The translations under genes and the position numbers were made by a program. A stretch of 12,726 nt of DNA from Chloroflexota bacterium (GTDB lineage Bacteria; Chloroflexota; UBA6077). Of the stretch, positions 1 to 9,074 are shown in pieces. Position 1 is the stretch's first letter. Each line of letters starts with the position of its first letter. Under the pieces are notes generated by a model, which was not told the origin of the DNA, did no database searches, and saw only the letters and a program-made list of their open reading frames with translations. The stretch is from contig JAJYKO010000062.1 of NCBI GenBank assembly GCA_021788565.1, positions 1-12,726 on the forward strand. The letters are read 5' to 3'.

Positions 1-102
1 CATTCCGAGTGTTCACCCGTTGGGTGATTCGGCAGATGAGTCTTTTCGTCCGTCGTGAGGCCGGAAACGGGCGCTTCTGCAAAACGAATCTGCGGATTAG
101 GG
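1..102. mobile_element. Right end of a second IS1380-like element (partial)
   Basis: The 22 nt at 81-102, read inward on the minus strand, start CCCTAATCCGCAG and match the right terminal repeat of the complete IS (10816 downward) at 20 of the first 21 positions. The orientation places the IS body to the left of 102, outside the window, and the target gene to the right. Sequence further inside (1-80) does not obviously match the other copy, so this would be a related but different element. The claim rests on the short terminal match and on the abrupt change in protein character at the same point. Confidence 0.5.
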
Positions 103-757
103 GGGCCATGGCGATCTCGATCGGAGTCTCCTGGGCCACCGAGATGCCTCGCTCGTACCCCGCTATGGGCGGTCGCAGCTCCGTGACCTCGGAGCCCACG
201 GTGATGCGAATCGGGCTGGAGCTCGATATGACGAGCGCGCCCTGCCCCACCACGTAACCCTTAGCGTCGACCGTGACTGGGAGCGTGGCCCTGTCCGGAT
301 CCCCCTCTCGATTGCTTCTGAAATTGAAATTCCTGGTGTCGTTGATGAGGTGAGCAGGCACCTCGCCCGCCTGGAAGCCGAGGTCCGTGATGTGGGCCTG
401 GCTCGCGGCGAAGTGGCCTTTCGCCTCGATGGACTCGGTGAGAATCCAACCGACGGGGGCTCCCCATAGGGATACGGCTGCCCGAAGGACGCCGATGGCC
501 AGCCAGATGAGAACCACCGCTCTGGACAGGCCCAGTTGCCTATTCACGATCAGAGAGATCGCGATCGCGGCGAGCCAGCCGCAGGTGAGGGCGTTGGCCA
601 AGACCGCGACGGAGTCGGCGTGCCGCCCGACGTTCCCGAGGCCCACGGCAAGGCCGGCCAAGGCCAGCACCGCGAGGGACGGCCGTACCCACCTAGCGCT
701 GCCGGCGAATAGCTCGGCTCGACGTGTGGCGGACCCCGTAACCGAAAGCGAGCTCAT
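1..757 (-). pseudogene. Membrane protein, C-terminal part replaced by an IS end (partial)
   Basis: An open frame starts at ATG 757-755, with an in-frame TAA two codons upstream, and stays open to the left edge (252 codons). The predicted protein has three hydrophobic segments at about residues 26-43, 50-71 and 79-98, then a soluble part of ~120 residues that I do not recognise. The last ~34 codons (positions 102 to 1) are Arg/Lys-rich and unlike the rest. They begin exactly where the DNA matches the terminal inverted repeat of the IS1380-type element found at 9052-10816. The genuine gene is therefore probably 103-757 only, truncated by an IS lying mostly outside the window. No clear ribosome binding site precedes the ATG. 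It lies on the same strand as, and downstream of, the GT-C-like gene at 1135-2439, but 377 bp apart. Function unknown. Confidence 0.6.
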
Positions 758-1134
758 AGGTTAGCCCGAACAACTTGAAGAATCTGCCGCCGGTATAGAA
801 TATCATCAACGAACATCAACAACCAGATAATTGAGTCTCACCTCCGGCTTCTTAGGTGATGATGGCAGGCGCCGACAAGCCCACTGAGACGCAGTGTAAG
901 AGGTGATGAATCGCTGCTCTTTCATTTCCATCCACGCTTCGCGTACCGCGAGCCGTCCACGACCATGATCTCGTGGGCATCTACCAGAGGACTCAAGGTG
1001 TCGATCAGATCGTCATCGAGCCTACTATTACATAGTGAAAGATCTCAGCAATGTGTCAAGATTTCTGTCCCCCCTCTCAAGGAATCCTCAAAATCCTGGA
1101 CGGACCGAGTCGAAGTCCGCGCCGCTCTGTACCT
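758..1134. other. Intergenic region without a convincing gene
   Basis: This stretch lies between two minus-strand genes. It contains a perfect TTGACA hexamer on the minus strand at 1059-1054, but no good -10 box at 16-18 nt, so a promoter is only possible. A 40-codon minus ORF (925-803) and a ~30-codon minus open stretch around 910-1030, ending in GSRYAKRGWK, lack supporting context. The region could hold the decayed end of the upstream GT-C gene or remnants of lost genes. Base composition is lower in GC than the flanking genes. Confidence 0.5.
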
Positions 1135-2439
1135 CTACCGGGAACCCCACATTGGAAGCATCCAGAGTGACGAGGCTACCCCGGCGAGCCCCATGAGAGA
1201 GAGCACCAACCACTCCCGTCCGGGAAGAGACGACGCTCGTCCCCCTGGAACCAACACAGCAGTCTCGTGGATGAGCAGTGTCGGGCCAGAGCTTCCAGGC
1301 CTTGGGACGGACAGCATAGCCCACGGCCCCACCACGGCCAGGCACAACCCCACGGGCTCGGTCAGCTGCCAGGGAAATTGGAGAAAGTAGTAGATAGGGA
1401 TCGCCTCCCAGACCGGCCTTGACCAGGTTAGGGTCAGGAAGAAGAACACCAAGCCCAGCAGGTAGAGGGAGACGACGTGAAGCGGGCGCGTTCTGCGCCC
1501 GCTTAGCGCGACCCCGGACACCAGCAACAGCACGCCCTGGAAGAGGCTCAGCTTGAAGGGTGGGGAGCCGTATGGATAGGCCAGGTGGAGGTCGAAGGGC
1601 CCGAATCGAGTGAGGAGATCGGGTGAGTAACCGAAGCGGTCGTACAGTTGCCCGCTCACGTTGTTCTGGTCTCCGAGGGGATCCACGAAGTGGAGATGGA
1701 AGTCCTGGAGCCTGGTGAAAAGCGACTCCGCGTGCGTGTACCACGGCGTCTCCAGCAGTATCGGAACCCAGTAAAAGGATGTCGCCCCGATGGCCAGTGT
1801 CAGGGCGAGCGCGGCGAAGGCGAGCACTCTGCGGTCGCGCCTCCGCACGAAATGGAAGGCCACAAGCGCCACCGCCATTCCGGCCGCGATCGCACCGGTG
1901 TCGTGGTGCGCGAGGATCGGCGCGGCCAGCACAGCCGCGCCGACTCCGGCTCGCGCCATGCTTGGGCGCTCGCAGAGCCGGAGAAAGGTAACCAGAACGA
2001 AGGGCAGCAGCGCCAGACCCGCTAATCCGGCCAGGTTGCTCCGCACGTAGATCTCCACAAGGGTGAAGGGGGCGTACATGTACAGCAGGCCGGAGAAGAG
2101 GGCGGCTCCGCGATGGCGGAGGACCTGCCTCGAGAGGAGGTACGCTCCGATGCCCGCCAGGATGAGATTGATTCCAAAGACGGCCTTCGTCGCCGTTACT
2201 AGGTCGACCGAAGTCGCGAACTGGATCAGCAGGGCCGGATGGACGTAGCCCGGAGCGGTCAGGGGGATCAGCGCCGGAAGTGAGGCCAAGATCAGGGCGA
2301 ACAGATCGAGGAGGACGATGTACCTGGCCAGTGCGGGGCGACGCCGGGTGCTTGCACCCCTCTGGTGGCTGGTGCCGGCTAGGAAGTTGTGGGGCCCAGT
2401 TGCGGTGCGTCCCCTCAGGGCTTCGATTCTGCGTGCCAA
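1135..2439 (-). CDS. 6-pyruvoyl-tetrahydropterin synthase-related (GT-C-like) integral membrane protein
   Basis: This 434-residue protein is rich in membrane segments. It resembles the PTPS-related membrane family (Pfam PF10131), which is thought to have the GT-C glycosyltransferase fold. Recognisable stretches are GAYLLSRQVLRHRGAALFSG, YMYAPFTLVEIYVRSNLAG, FYWVPILLE, DFHLHFVDPLGDQ and a late FLQFPWQ. The start is TTG at 2439-2437. It is supported by a GAGAGG ribosome binding site 8 nt upstream, although the first ~38 residues are Arg-rich and non-membrane. Family members usually have, after the first membrane helix, a luminal loop with an acidic/His motif and a GYG-F-FNFYPP type motif. Here the protein goes from LIPLTAPGY straight to HPALLIQFATS, as if ~60 residues were missing. 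The C-terminus also ends early, ~90 residues after FLQFPWQ. It may be a degenerate copy. Role inferred: transfer of a lipid-linked sugar outside the membrane. Confidence 0.75.
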   Translation of the reverse strand: MARRIEALRGRTATGPHNFLAGTSHQRGASTRRRPALARYIVLLDLFALILASLPALIPLTAPGYVHPALLIQFATSVDLVTATKAVFGINLILAGIGAYLLSRQVLRHRGAALFSGLLYMYAPFTLVEIYVRSNLAGLAGLALLPFVLVTFLRLCERPSMARAGVGAAVLAAPILAHHDTGAIAAGMAVALVAFHFVRRRDRRVLAFAALALTLAIGATSFYWVPILLETPWYTHAESLFTRLQDFHLHFVDPLGDQNNVSGQLYDRFGYSPDLLTRFGPFDLHLAYPYGSPPFKLSLFQGVLLLVSGVALSGRRTRPLHVVSLYLLGLVFFFLTLTWSRPVWEAIPIYYFLQFPWQLTEPVGLCLAVVGPWAMLSVPRPGSSGPTLLIHETAVLVPGGRASSLPGREWLVLSLMGLAGVASSLWMLPMWGSR

Positions 2440-2527
2440 CGTTACTGCCTCTCAATGCCTGCGGACTTCGCGATTGAGGATCCTTTTCCCTCGGATGCGG
2501 TGTGCTAACCACGACTACATTCTCTAC

Positions 2528-2553
2528 TACGCTCGAGGCCGGGAATCGTTTCA
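2528..2553 (-). promoter_or_regulatory. ECF sigma-type promoter TGAAAC-N16-CGTA upstream of the PTPS-related gene
   Basis: Read on the minus strand, TGAAAC (2553-2548) is followed by exactly 16 nt and CGTA (2531-2528). This equals the classical ECF promoter layout, for example that of Bacillus sigma-W (TGAAAC-N16-CGTA). Transcription would start near 2521 and give an ~80-nt leader before the TTG at 2439. The same block recurs in front of the other GT-C gene (10996-11021), with GAAAC, CGTAGTA and the spacer length all conserved. Confidence 0.6.
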
Positions 2554-2681
2554 CAGGACTGCAGCAGCGGCGTGTTCCTTCGGCACTGTCCGGTTACAGT
2601 TATCCCCAATGAGGCTGCGCATTCGCAGGACTCGTTCTTGCCGGGATCAGGTTCGGCATGGTTCAGGGCGGTGGTAACAAT

Positions 2682-2740
2682 TGTAGCGTCGCCCCTCGTG
2701 GGCGACGGGTAGCCCGTCGGGGACAAGCCCCGACGCTACA
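2682..2740. repeat. 59-bp palindromic (REP/MITE-like) element
   Basis: The element begins TGTAGCGTCG and ends with its exact reverse complement CGACGCTACA. Its centre is a second perfect hairpin, CGACGGG (2703-2709), loop TAG, CCCGTCG (2713-2719). The intervening arms are GC-rich and only partly complementary. No clear target duplication is seen at the ends. It resembles dispersed non-coding palindromes of many bacterial genomes. It could also act as a transcription barrier between the divergent genes. Confidence 0.7.
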
Positions 2741-2830
2741 TGCGTCAACTGTAACTCTATCTACCCCTCCATATGAACCGTGCCTCAGGTTCGTGCGACC
2801 AAGGGCTTGCATGTGCGGGTTTGGCAGGTG

Positions 2831-4552
2831 ATGAGATTGGCCATATTTGGTCGGTTGCGCGTAGTCCGAAGCCTGTTTCTTCTAACGATCACACTGCTTG
2901 CAGTGAGCACGGTAGCTTCTGCCAACGATGCAGTGCCGACTCCAGACCCATCGACCGCGGAAGGCGCCGACCCGATCTCCGCGCCCCCCGCCACCTTCAC
3001 CTACGCGGACCTGACCAGGAAGATGGTCGACCTGGAGGGTCTGGCCTCACTGCCGGAATCCGGCGAGAAGACCGCGCTGGCTTCGAGTTACGATCGGGCG
3101 CGCAAGTACGATCCCGCGACGAACAGCTACATCAACTGGGACGCCAACAGGTGGGACTGCTGCGGGGTCGTTCAAAAGGAGAGCGATGGCAGCTCCGTGC
3201 TGGCCGAGATCAACGGTCCCGGGGTGATATGGCGCATTTGGTCGGCGGACCCGAGGCAAGGTCACGTCAAGATCTATCTCGACGGAGCCCCGCTGCCCGC
3301 CATCGACCTGCCTTTCCGTGACTACTTTAACCTCCAGAACCCTCCTTTCGTGTATCCCGGCCTGGTCTACGTCGCCGCTGGCGGGTACAACTCCTATGTG
3401 CCGATCCCCTTCCAGAAATCCGCCAAGGTGGTAGCCGGCCCGGGCTGGGGCCAGTTCTACCAGTTCACCTACACCACCTATCCGAGCGGCACCGTGCTGC
3501 CCTCGTTTCAAAGCAGCCTCTCGCCGGAGGGCAGGACGGCGCTGCAATCCGTCAACGACCTGCTTCTACACGGCCTCGGCTCTGATCCGGGTGGCCACAG
3601 GTCAGGGGAAACCACTGAAACTGGAGCCATCACGGTCGGGCCCGGGCAAACCGCTACCCTGGCAAACCTGGGCTGTTCGGGGGCAATAACTTCCCTGAAG
3701 ATCAAACTCGATCCGCAACCCCAACCAGATAACTGGATGACCCTTCGTGATCTGGCGCTCCAGATGAAGTGGGACGGCGAGACGAGCCCCAGCGTCTGGG
3801 TTCCCCTCGGGGACTTCTTTGGGACGGCTCCCGGAGTGAACTACTATAAGTCGCTGCCCATGGGCATGACTCCAGACGGCTTCTACTCGTACTGGTACAT
3901 GCCGTTTGGCAACGGCGCCCTGGTTCAGGTCGTCAACGATGGCTCCTCCAGCCACACGATCGACTTCAGCATAACCCGAGCGCCATTGACTCAGCCGCCG
4001 GAAACCCTGGGCAGGTTCCACGCCAAGTGGCATCGGGATACCTTCCCACCCAAGGCTCAGGGGATGGCGATGGATTGGACGCTCCTGGTCACCCAGGGGA
4101 AGGGACGGTACGTCGGAACAGCGCTGCACGTGTGGAACCCGGACCCGAAGAAGTGGTGGGGAGAGGGCAACGAGAAATTCTTCGTCGATGGAGAGAAGTG
4201 GCCGTCCGATCTGGGTACCGGCTCGGAGGGCTACTTCGGATACGCCTGGGGCAACACCCAGCTCTTCCGGCACGGGTTCCACGACCAGACCCTCACCCAG
4301 GGGCGCGACACGTCCGTCAACCGGTGGCAAATAGCGGACAACGTTCCCTTCCAGAACTCCTTCGACGGACTAATAGAGAAGTTCTTCTTGGGCGACAACG
4401 GAAATATCCCCAGCACCGCCATATACGACGATACCGTCTACTGGTATCTGGCTCCTGGAGGCACTGACCCGTACGGCCCCGTGCCGCTAGGCGACCGAAT
4501 CCGGTACAACGCGCTAGCTTCGGCGTCTCCAACGCCTCTGCCCACTCCCTAG
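2831..4552 (+). CDS. Secreted DUF2961 / glycoside hydrolase family 172 protein
   Basis: This 573-residue protein matches the DUF2961 family (GH172; characterised members act on alpha-D-fructofuranosides or D-arabinan). I chose ATG 2831 because it gives a clean signal peptide: basic start MRLAIFGRLRVVR, hydrophobic core LFLLTITLLAV, probable cut after ASA (residue 31). A GTG 17 codons upstream (2780) is possible but has no ribosome binding site. Family landmarks, in order, are LTRKMVDLEGLASLPE, SSYDRARKYD, AEINGPGVIWRIWSAD, GHVKIYLDG, FQFTYTTYPSG-like text (here YQFTYTTYPSG), MKWDGETSPSV, PLGDFFGTAPG and YSYWYMPFGNGA. The Glu of WDGE (about residue 317) is a candidate catalytic residue. The Glu I would expect ~20 residues later is replaced by GVNYY, so activity is uncertain. 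It ends in ASPTPLPTP. It probably works outside the cell on a furanose-containing glycan. The neighbouring GT-C genes fit that idea. Confidence 0.9.
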   Translation: MRLAIFGRLRVVRSLFLLTITLLAVSTVASANDAVPTPDPSTAEGADPISAPPATFTYADLTRKMVDLEGLASLPESGEKTALASSYDRARKYDPATNSYINWDANRWDCCGVVQKESDGSSVLAEINGPGVIWRIWSADPRQGHVKIYLDGAPLPAIDLPFRDYFNLQNPPFVYPGLVYVAAGGYNSYVPIPFQKSAKVVAGPGWGQFYQFTYTTYPSGTVLPSFQSSLSPEGRTALQSVNDLLLHGLGSDPGGHRSGETTETGAITVGPGQTATLANLGCSGAITSLKIKLDPQPQPDNWMTLRDLALQMKWDGETSPSVWVPLGDFFGTAPGVNYYKSLPMGMTPDGFYSYWYMPFGNGALVQVVNDGSSSHTIDFSITRAPLTQPPETLGRFHAKWHRDTFPPKAQGMAMDWTLLVTQGKGRYVGTALHVWNPDPKKWWGEGNEKFFVDGEKWPSDLGTGSEGYFGYAWGNTQLFRHGFHDQTLTQGRDTSVNRWQIADNVPFQNSFDGLIEKFFLGDNGNIPSTAIYDDTVYWYLAPGGTDPYGPVPLGDRIRYNALASASPTPLPTP

Positions 4553-4685
4553 CCTGGTTCCGCCAACCTCGTCGGCTACCAGCAGGGGCACCTCCGGCCC
4601 TTATGCCTCTTCACAGCCAAGGCGTTACCTTTAGGGTCTACGTTCGTCGTCATAAGGGCGAGGTCACAATTACGGGGGAAACATC
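4553..4685. other. Short intergenic region with ECF-like promoter
   Basis: The region is 133 bp. The left half shows nothing recognisable. The right half holds the GTTAC-N16-CGTC motif described separately and the leader of the HTH gene. No terminator hairpin with a T-run was found after the GH172 stop codon. Confidence 0.5.
4624..4648 (+). promoter_or_regulatory. ECF-like promoter GTTAC-N16-CGTC upstream of the HTH gene
   Basis: GTTAC (4624-4628) is followed by 16 nt and CGTC (4645-4648). An almost identical block occurs before the anti-sigma gene (11091-11115), where GTTACC and ACGTTCGTYGT are conserved at the same distance. The layout is that of an ECF sigma promoter with a -35 box different from the GAAAC type. 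The leader to ATG 4686 would be ~30 nt, with a GGGGGA ribosome binding site 6-7 nt before the start. Confidence 0.5.
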
Positions 4686-5150
4686 ATGATCAAGAACGAC
4701 GCGGAGTATCTGGCGGTTCTCCGCCGCCTGAATATAGATAGGCAGCTGGCGGAAGAGCAGAGCGTATCTCTGAAGATGGCCGGGCTTTCTGAAGAGCGGA
4801 TAAGGCACGCAATGGAACCGGTGAGGCGGTTTCAGCAACAGTTGGCCCAGGATGTGGCGCTTTACGAGAACCAGCTTCGCCAGCGCCTCTTTCGAGTCCA
4901 GCGACTAACCCAGATCGGCCCGCTGCTCGTGGGGTTGCGCGTCGCAAGCGGAATCTCGCAGCACGAACTGGGGCGGCGCTCAGGAGTTAGTCAGTCCGCT
5001 GTATGTCGGGATGAGCAACGTGGGTATCGCGGGATCAGCCTCGAGAGGGCACAACGGATCCTGGACGCTCTCGGCGTGAGCCTTAGCATCGCGGTAGAGA
5101 GCACCACGCTGATGGAAGAGGGGCAGCCCCCGATAGCGGCGGCCGGCTAG
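4686..5150 (+). CDS. XRE-family helix-turn-helix regulator with N-terminal helical region
   Basis: This 154-residue protein starts at ATG 4686 behind a GGGGGA ribosome binding site. Residues ~1-75 are charged and helical (Gln/Arg/Glu-rich, possible coiled coil). Residues ~80-133 form a typical Cro/C1-type HTH: LLVGLRVASGISQHELGRRS, then GVSQSAVCRDEQ as the recognition segment, and ISLERAQRILDALGVSLSIA. The layout resembles HigA-like antitoxins or XRE regulators, but no toxin gene lies next to it. The next gene (DUF362) converges from the other strand. The ECF-like promoter upstream suggests that it belongs to the same regulon as the anti-sigma gene at 11159. Target genes are unknown. Confidence 0.85.
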   Translation: MIKNDAEYLAVLRRLNIDRQLAEEQSVSLKMAGLSEERIRHAMEPVRRFQQQLAQDVALYENQLRQRLFRVQRLTQIGPLLVGLRVASGISQHELGRRSGVSQSAVCRDEQRGYRGISLERAQRILDALGVSLSIAVESTTLMEEGQPPIAAAG

Positions 5151-5162
5151 CCCGGGCCGTCG

Positions 5163-5181
5163 ATGACGACGGCACCGTCAT
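5163..5181. terminator. Possible bidirectional hairpin between convergent genes
   Basis: ATGACG (5163-5168) and CGTCAT (5176-5181) form a 6-bp inverted repeat with a 7-nt loop in the 38-bp gap between the convergent stops at 5150 and 5189. There is no T-run on either side, so it is a weak terminator candidate at best. Confidence 0.25.
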
Positions 5182-5188
5182 GATCCCC

Positions 5189-6382
<1,194 letters not shown>

Positions 6383-6400
6383 TTCATTGTTCCTTCCTTG

Positions 6401-6434
6401 CCATTACTTGTGGTTGGCCATTACTTGTGGTTGG
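6401..6434. repeat. 17-bp perfect tandem duplication at the GT-C/DUF362 junction
   Basis: CCATTACTTGTGGTTGG occurs twice head to tail (6401-6417 and 6418-6434). It spans the 3' end of the GT-C gene. In minus-strand translation the two copies are read in different frames, and the TAA in the left copy is the stop codon in use. With one copy the protein would read on to a TGA one base before the DUF362 ATG. Confidence 0.9.
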
Positions 6435-8310
6435 TCCTGGCCTGGGCCGGCCCAGGCCAGCGATAGCGGGAATTGTTCGAAGTCCATGACCGAGCCGTCC
6501 TGGAGCCGATAGCGGTACAGGGGTATCCGCCGCGGTTCGGAGGAGCCTGAACCTGCGATGACTGTCAGATAGGCCACGTACTCGCCATCGGGAAGACTAC
6601 GGCCTTCTTTGGCGGGGCTGGTAAAAGAGTCCTTGACCTCCTCGCCATTCGAGATGATCCTCGGGGACAGGGTCGCCGGGTCCAGGTCCACCTCCATCTG
6701 GCGGAGGTACCCGTCCTCGACGGTAGGAAGATGGAACCAGCCCGGGTGATCGGTCAAATTGGAGCCGTAGATATCCAGGCTTGCCCCACCGGGGATCGCG
6801 GCGTCGAAGTAGGCGAGTCGAGTGACGATACTCTTTCCTACCGTGGTGGATGCTACGACGGCCGCCGAGTGGGGATAGTCCTCCGCAAGGCCACTATCGG
6901 GCGCCCCCGGCCGATAAGCGACCGCCATCAACACAGCCCTACCCCCCTGCAACGTCAGAGTAGTGCCCTCGGCGTCCGCGGGCAGGGAACGCACGTCGAG
7001 ACCGGGACTTAGCGTGAGGAGCCGCTGGCCCCCATTCCAGGTGACGAGCACCCCCGTCGTGCCCTGCTGCACGGAGAAAGTCGCCAGGAGGCTGCCACCC
7101 GCGGGCCCGCTCCGCAAAGCGGGGCGCATGGTCACGGGCAACTCCGCCGGCAGGGACGAGGTGCGCCCGCCAGACCCGTCAATAAGGATCTGGTCAGGCC
7201 CCGGGTTGGGGTGCCGGTAGGCGGCAACGAGCTCGTCGGACCAGATGAGGTCCTGTGGGAGGAACCCTCGGAAGGCGGAGATCTCGCTCTGATCCAGCAC
7301 CTCCACCTCCGGAGCAGCCTGCCTGGCGCTCCGCGACTTCGGCAGCAGCACCAGGCTCCCGCCCATTCCCCACCCTCCCCCGAGCCCCTCCTGGCTGTAT
7401 GCGCCCACCATCTTCTGGTTTCGTAGGAAGTAGGCAGTCATGGCTGTGATCTCCCTACCGGCTTGCAGAAATGGGGAGAGCCGCACTGGGGTATTCACAG
7501 GGACGGCACCAGAGAGCCCCGCGCCTTCCCAGATCGCCGGTGCCCAGTCGTTCTGCGATGGCAACCAGAAGGGGCTCTCGGCGACCACCAGGTTCGCGCC
7601 TGCCAGGCCTGTTATCGCCAGGCAGGACGCCGCTATCACCGGGACCAGCGGCTTGACGAGCCGCGAGAGATCCCTCGCGCCCAGGGCAACGGCCGACGCC
7701 GGCAGAAAGGCCGCCATGGCCTGGGCCTTGTTGAACCCATAAGGGTAGTTCATGCCGTAGAGCGCGGCCAACGCCAGGCCAAGCCCCAACGCCAGCGGGC
7801 GAAGAGTGCCCGCCTTATCGGTAGCCAGCAGCCCGCCGGCAGCCAGGCCAAGACCCAGGATCGTAACTGCCAGAACGGCATCGGGAGGAAGTCCCGGGCT
7901 CAGGGCCACCGATCCCTGCGGTCCCCTGGCAAGGTCGATCGCGCCCGGCGTCAGGACCGTGCCGAGCGCTTCCCTGGGAGACGGAAAGCCCGGGTTCCCG
8001 TAGCCTACCGTCCGAAAGAGCTGGCCCGTGAACTGGAATATGGCGGCCCGAACGTGGTCGGGCAAGTCCAGGAACACGAGGACAACGGACAGGATGAGCG
8101 CTCGACCAAGCGTTTGCCGGCGGTTCGAGGACCTGGCCAGGCCCCATAGGGCGGGTGGCCCGACTAGGGCCACCAGCAGCGGGGCAGCCTGATAGTAGCT
8201 GGCGAGGAGGGCTGCCACGGGTAGGGCAGCCGGGACGACCGACCCCTCCTCGAGGAATATCAGGGCGAGAGCGACGGCAACCGGAAGGAGGGCGGACCAA
8301 AAGCCGCCTG
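6404..8310 (-). pseudogene. GT-C-like membrane protein, C-terminal two thirds (frameshifted fragment)
   Basis: This is the downstream piece of a large membrane-protein gene. In this frame the meaningful protein begins at GGFWSALLPVAVALALIF (about 8308) and ends at 6404 (634 residues). It has several further membrane segments (for example ALPVAALLASYYQAAPLLVALVG, GALILSVVLVF-type helices here as RALILSVVLVFLDLP, and LALGLGLALAALYGMNYP). After them comes a ~340-residue extracytoplasmic domain from about VEVLDQSEISAFRG, rich in beta-strand-like text (TGVLVTWNGGQRLLTL, GGASLDIYGSNLTDHPGWF). The multi-span part plus exposed C-terminal domain fits GT-C sugar transferases; sequence-level family assignment is uncertain. 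Upstream of 8308 this frame is arginine/proline-rich and not real coding. Joined with 8308-9045 and 10817-10882, and with one added base, it makes a 902-residue protein. The open frame could still be translated from an internal start, but its first helices would be missing. Confidence 0.7.
6438..6459. repeat. 22-bp perfect palindrome in the 3' end of the GT-C gene
   Basis: The 22 nt at 6438-6459 equal their own reverse complement, centred between 6448 and 6449 on GGGCCGGCCC. On the minus strand they encode LAWAGPGQ near the C-terminus. Because there is no loop, a cruciform or RNA hairpin would lose the central pairs. It could be a chance product of GC-rich codons or a weak transcription pause just before the DUF362 gene. 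Confidence 0.5.
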
Positions 8311-9051
8311 CCCCGGGTGGCCCAGAGAGATCCAGTAGAGGTTCGTCCCGTTCAAAGCGACCAGAACGCCGGCGAACAGGGCGACTCGCTTGCTCGCGCC
8401 TAAGAGGCCTCGGCAGAAGAGATAGGTCGCGGGACCGGCGAGGGAGAGCAGGAACGCCTGGGCCGACCGGAACACCAGAGCCGAGTCCCATCTGAGGAGG
8501 ATCCCGATAGCCGATTCCCAGTAGCGAACCCCGCGCTGCAGGACGAAATACGGGTCTCCGGATACCGCCGCGAGGCGAGCCCCCGGTTCTGCCCAACCAT
8601 CCAGGGGAGGAAAGTTGCTGTACCAGGTAGGGCTGAGCAACGGCGCCGGGTGGAACTTCAGCCACTCCGATGAGCGGATAAGTGTCCAGGGATCGATCAG
8701 CGGGCCCACGTATCCCAGCGTTCCTTGCCTGGCCATCGCCAGCGCTGTGATGCTGTAGGACGGTACCGAGAGCAGCAACACCGGGACGACAGACGCGAAG
8801 GATGGCACCGAGCGGCTTCCGACCACGAAAGGAAGCCCGAAGACGAGGATAATGGCCGATAGCAGCGCGCAAGGGACCAGGGCGAGCAGTACTGTCCCTC
8901 CCGCCGCCACGATCAGGGAACTTCCCGATACCAGGAGAGAGTAGCCGAGGTACGGAGCGAGAGCCCAGGCGAATGGGGTCAGCCGCCTGGGAAGCAGGAG
9001 CGCGGGACCCGCTCCCAGGGCGCTCAGCATCGCGAAGGCCACCAGATAGAA
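8308..9051 (-). pseudogene. GT-C-like membrane protein, N-terminal middle fragment between IS and frameshift
   Basis: Codons from 9045 down to ~8308 encode ~246 residues with several membrane helices (LVAFAMLSALGAGPALLLP, FAWALAPYLGYSLLVSGSSL, TVLLALVPCALLSAIILVFG). A large exposed loop follows (WLKFHPAPLLSPTWYSNFPP, GWAEPGARLAAVSGDPYF), and the fragment ends at NLYWISLGHPGQ. In this frame the reading then goes to AAFGPPSFRLPSLSP and stops at 8260. The real continuation GGFWSALLPV is one frame away, so a base is missing in CAGGCGG (8304-8310). The 5' side was cut off by the IS; the adjoining IS end supplies an in-frame ATG at 9123-9121, giving a hybrid of ~288 codons. The start of the original gene is at 10882. 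Confidence 0.75.
9046..9051. repeat. Target-site duplication, left copy (ATAGAA)
   Basis: ATAGAA lies directly left of the IS and is repeated directly right of it at 10817-10822. On the minus strand it reads TTCTAT (Phe-Tyr) inside the broken GT-C gene. Six bases is longer than the 4 bp I recall as usual for IS1380 elements, but alternative boundaries make the ends unsymmetrical. Confidence 0.85.
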
Positions 9052-9074
9052 CCCCAATCCGCAGATTCGTGTGT
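9052..9074 (+). repeat. Left terminal inverted repeat of the IS
   Basis: It pairs with 10794-10816 (reverse complement) with mismatches at positions 4, 14 and 20 counted from the outer end. Confidence 0.85.

Larger units (their letters stand above)
2440..2830. other. Divergent intergenic region (ECF-like promoter and palindromic element)
   Basis: This 391-bp region separates the minus-strand PTPS-related gene from the plus-strand GH172 gene. It contains an ECF-type promoter facing left (2528-2553) and a 59-bp palindromic element (2682-2740). I see no convincing gene. The short open frames here lack ribosome binding sites and recognisable protein features. No clear promoter for the rightward gene is visible. 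Confidence 0.6.

Noticed and set aside
1029..1059. Sigma-70 promoter from TTGACA on the minus strand
   Set aside because: A perfect -35 hexamer, but no acceptable -10 at 16-18 nt. Kept only as a note in the intergenic entry.
1088..2554. 488-codon minus open frame overlapping the PTPS-related gene
   Set aside because: Low-complexity Arg/Pro/Gly content. The overlapping 1135-2439 frame has proper membrane helices and family motifs.
4686..5150. Toxin-antitoxin pair with the HTH protein as antitoxin
   Set aside because: No small toxin-like gene lies next to it on either strand.
8311..8872. Upstream extension of the 6404-8310 frame to 8872
   Set aside because: Arg/Pro/Gly-rich text without membrane helices. 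The other minus frame carries the real protein here.
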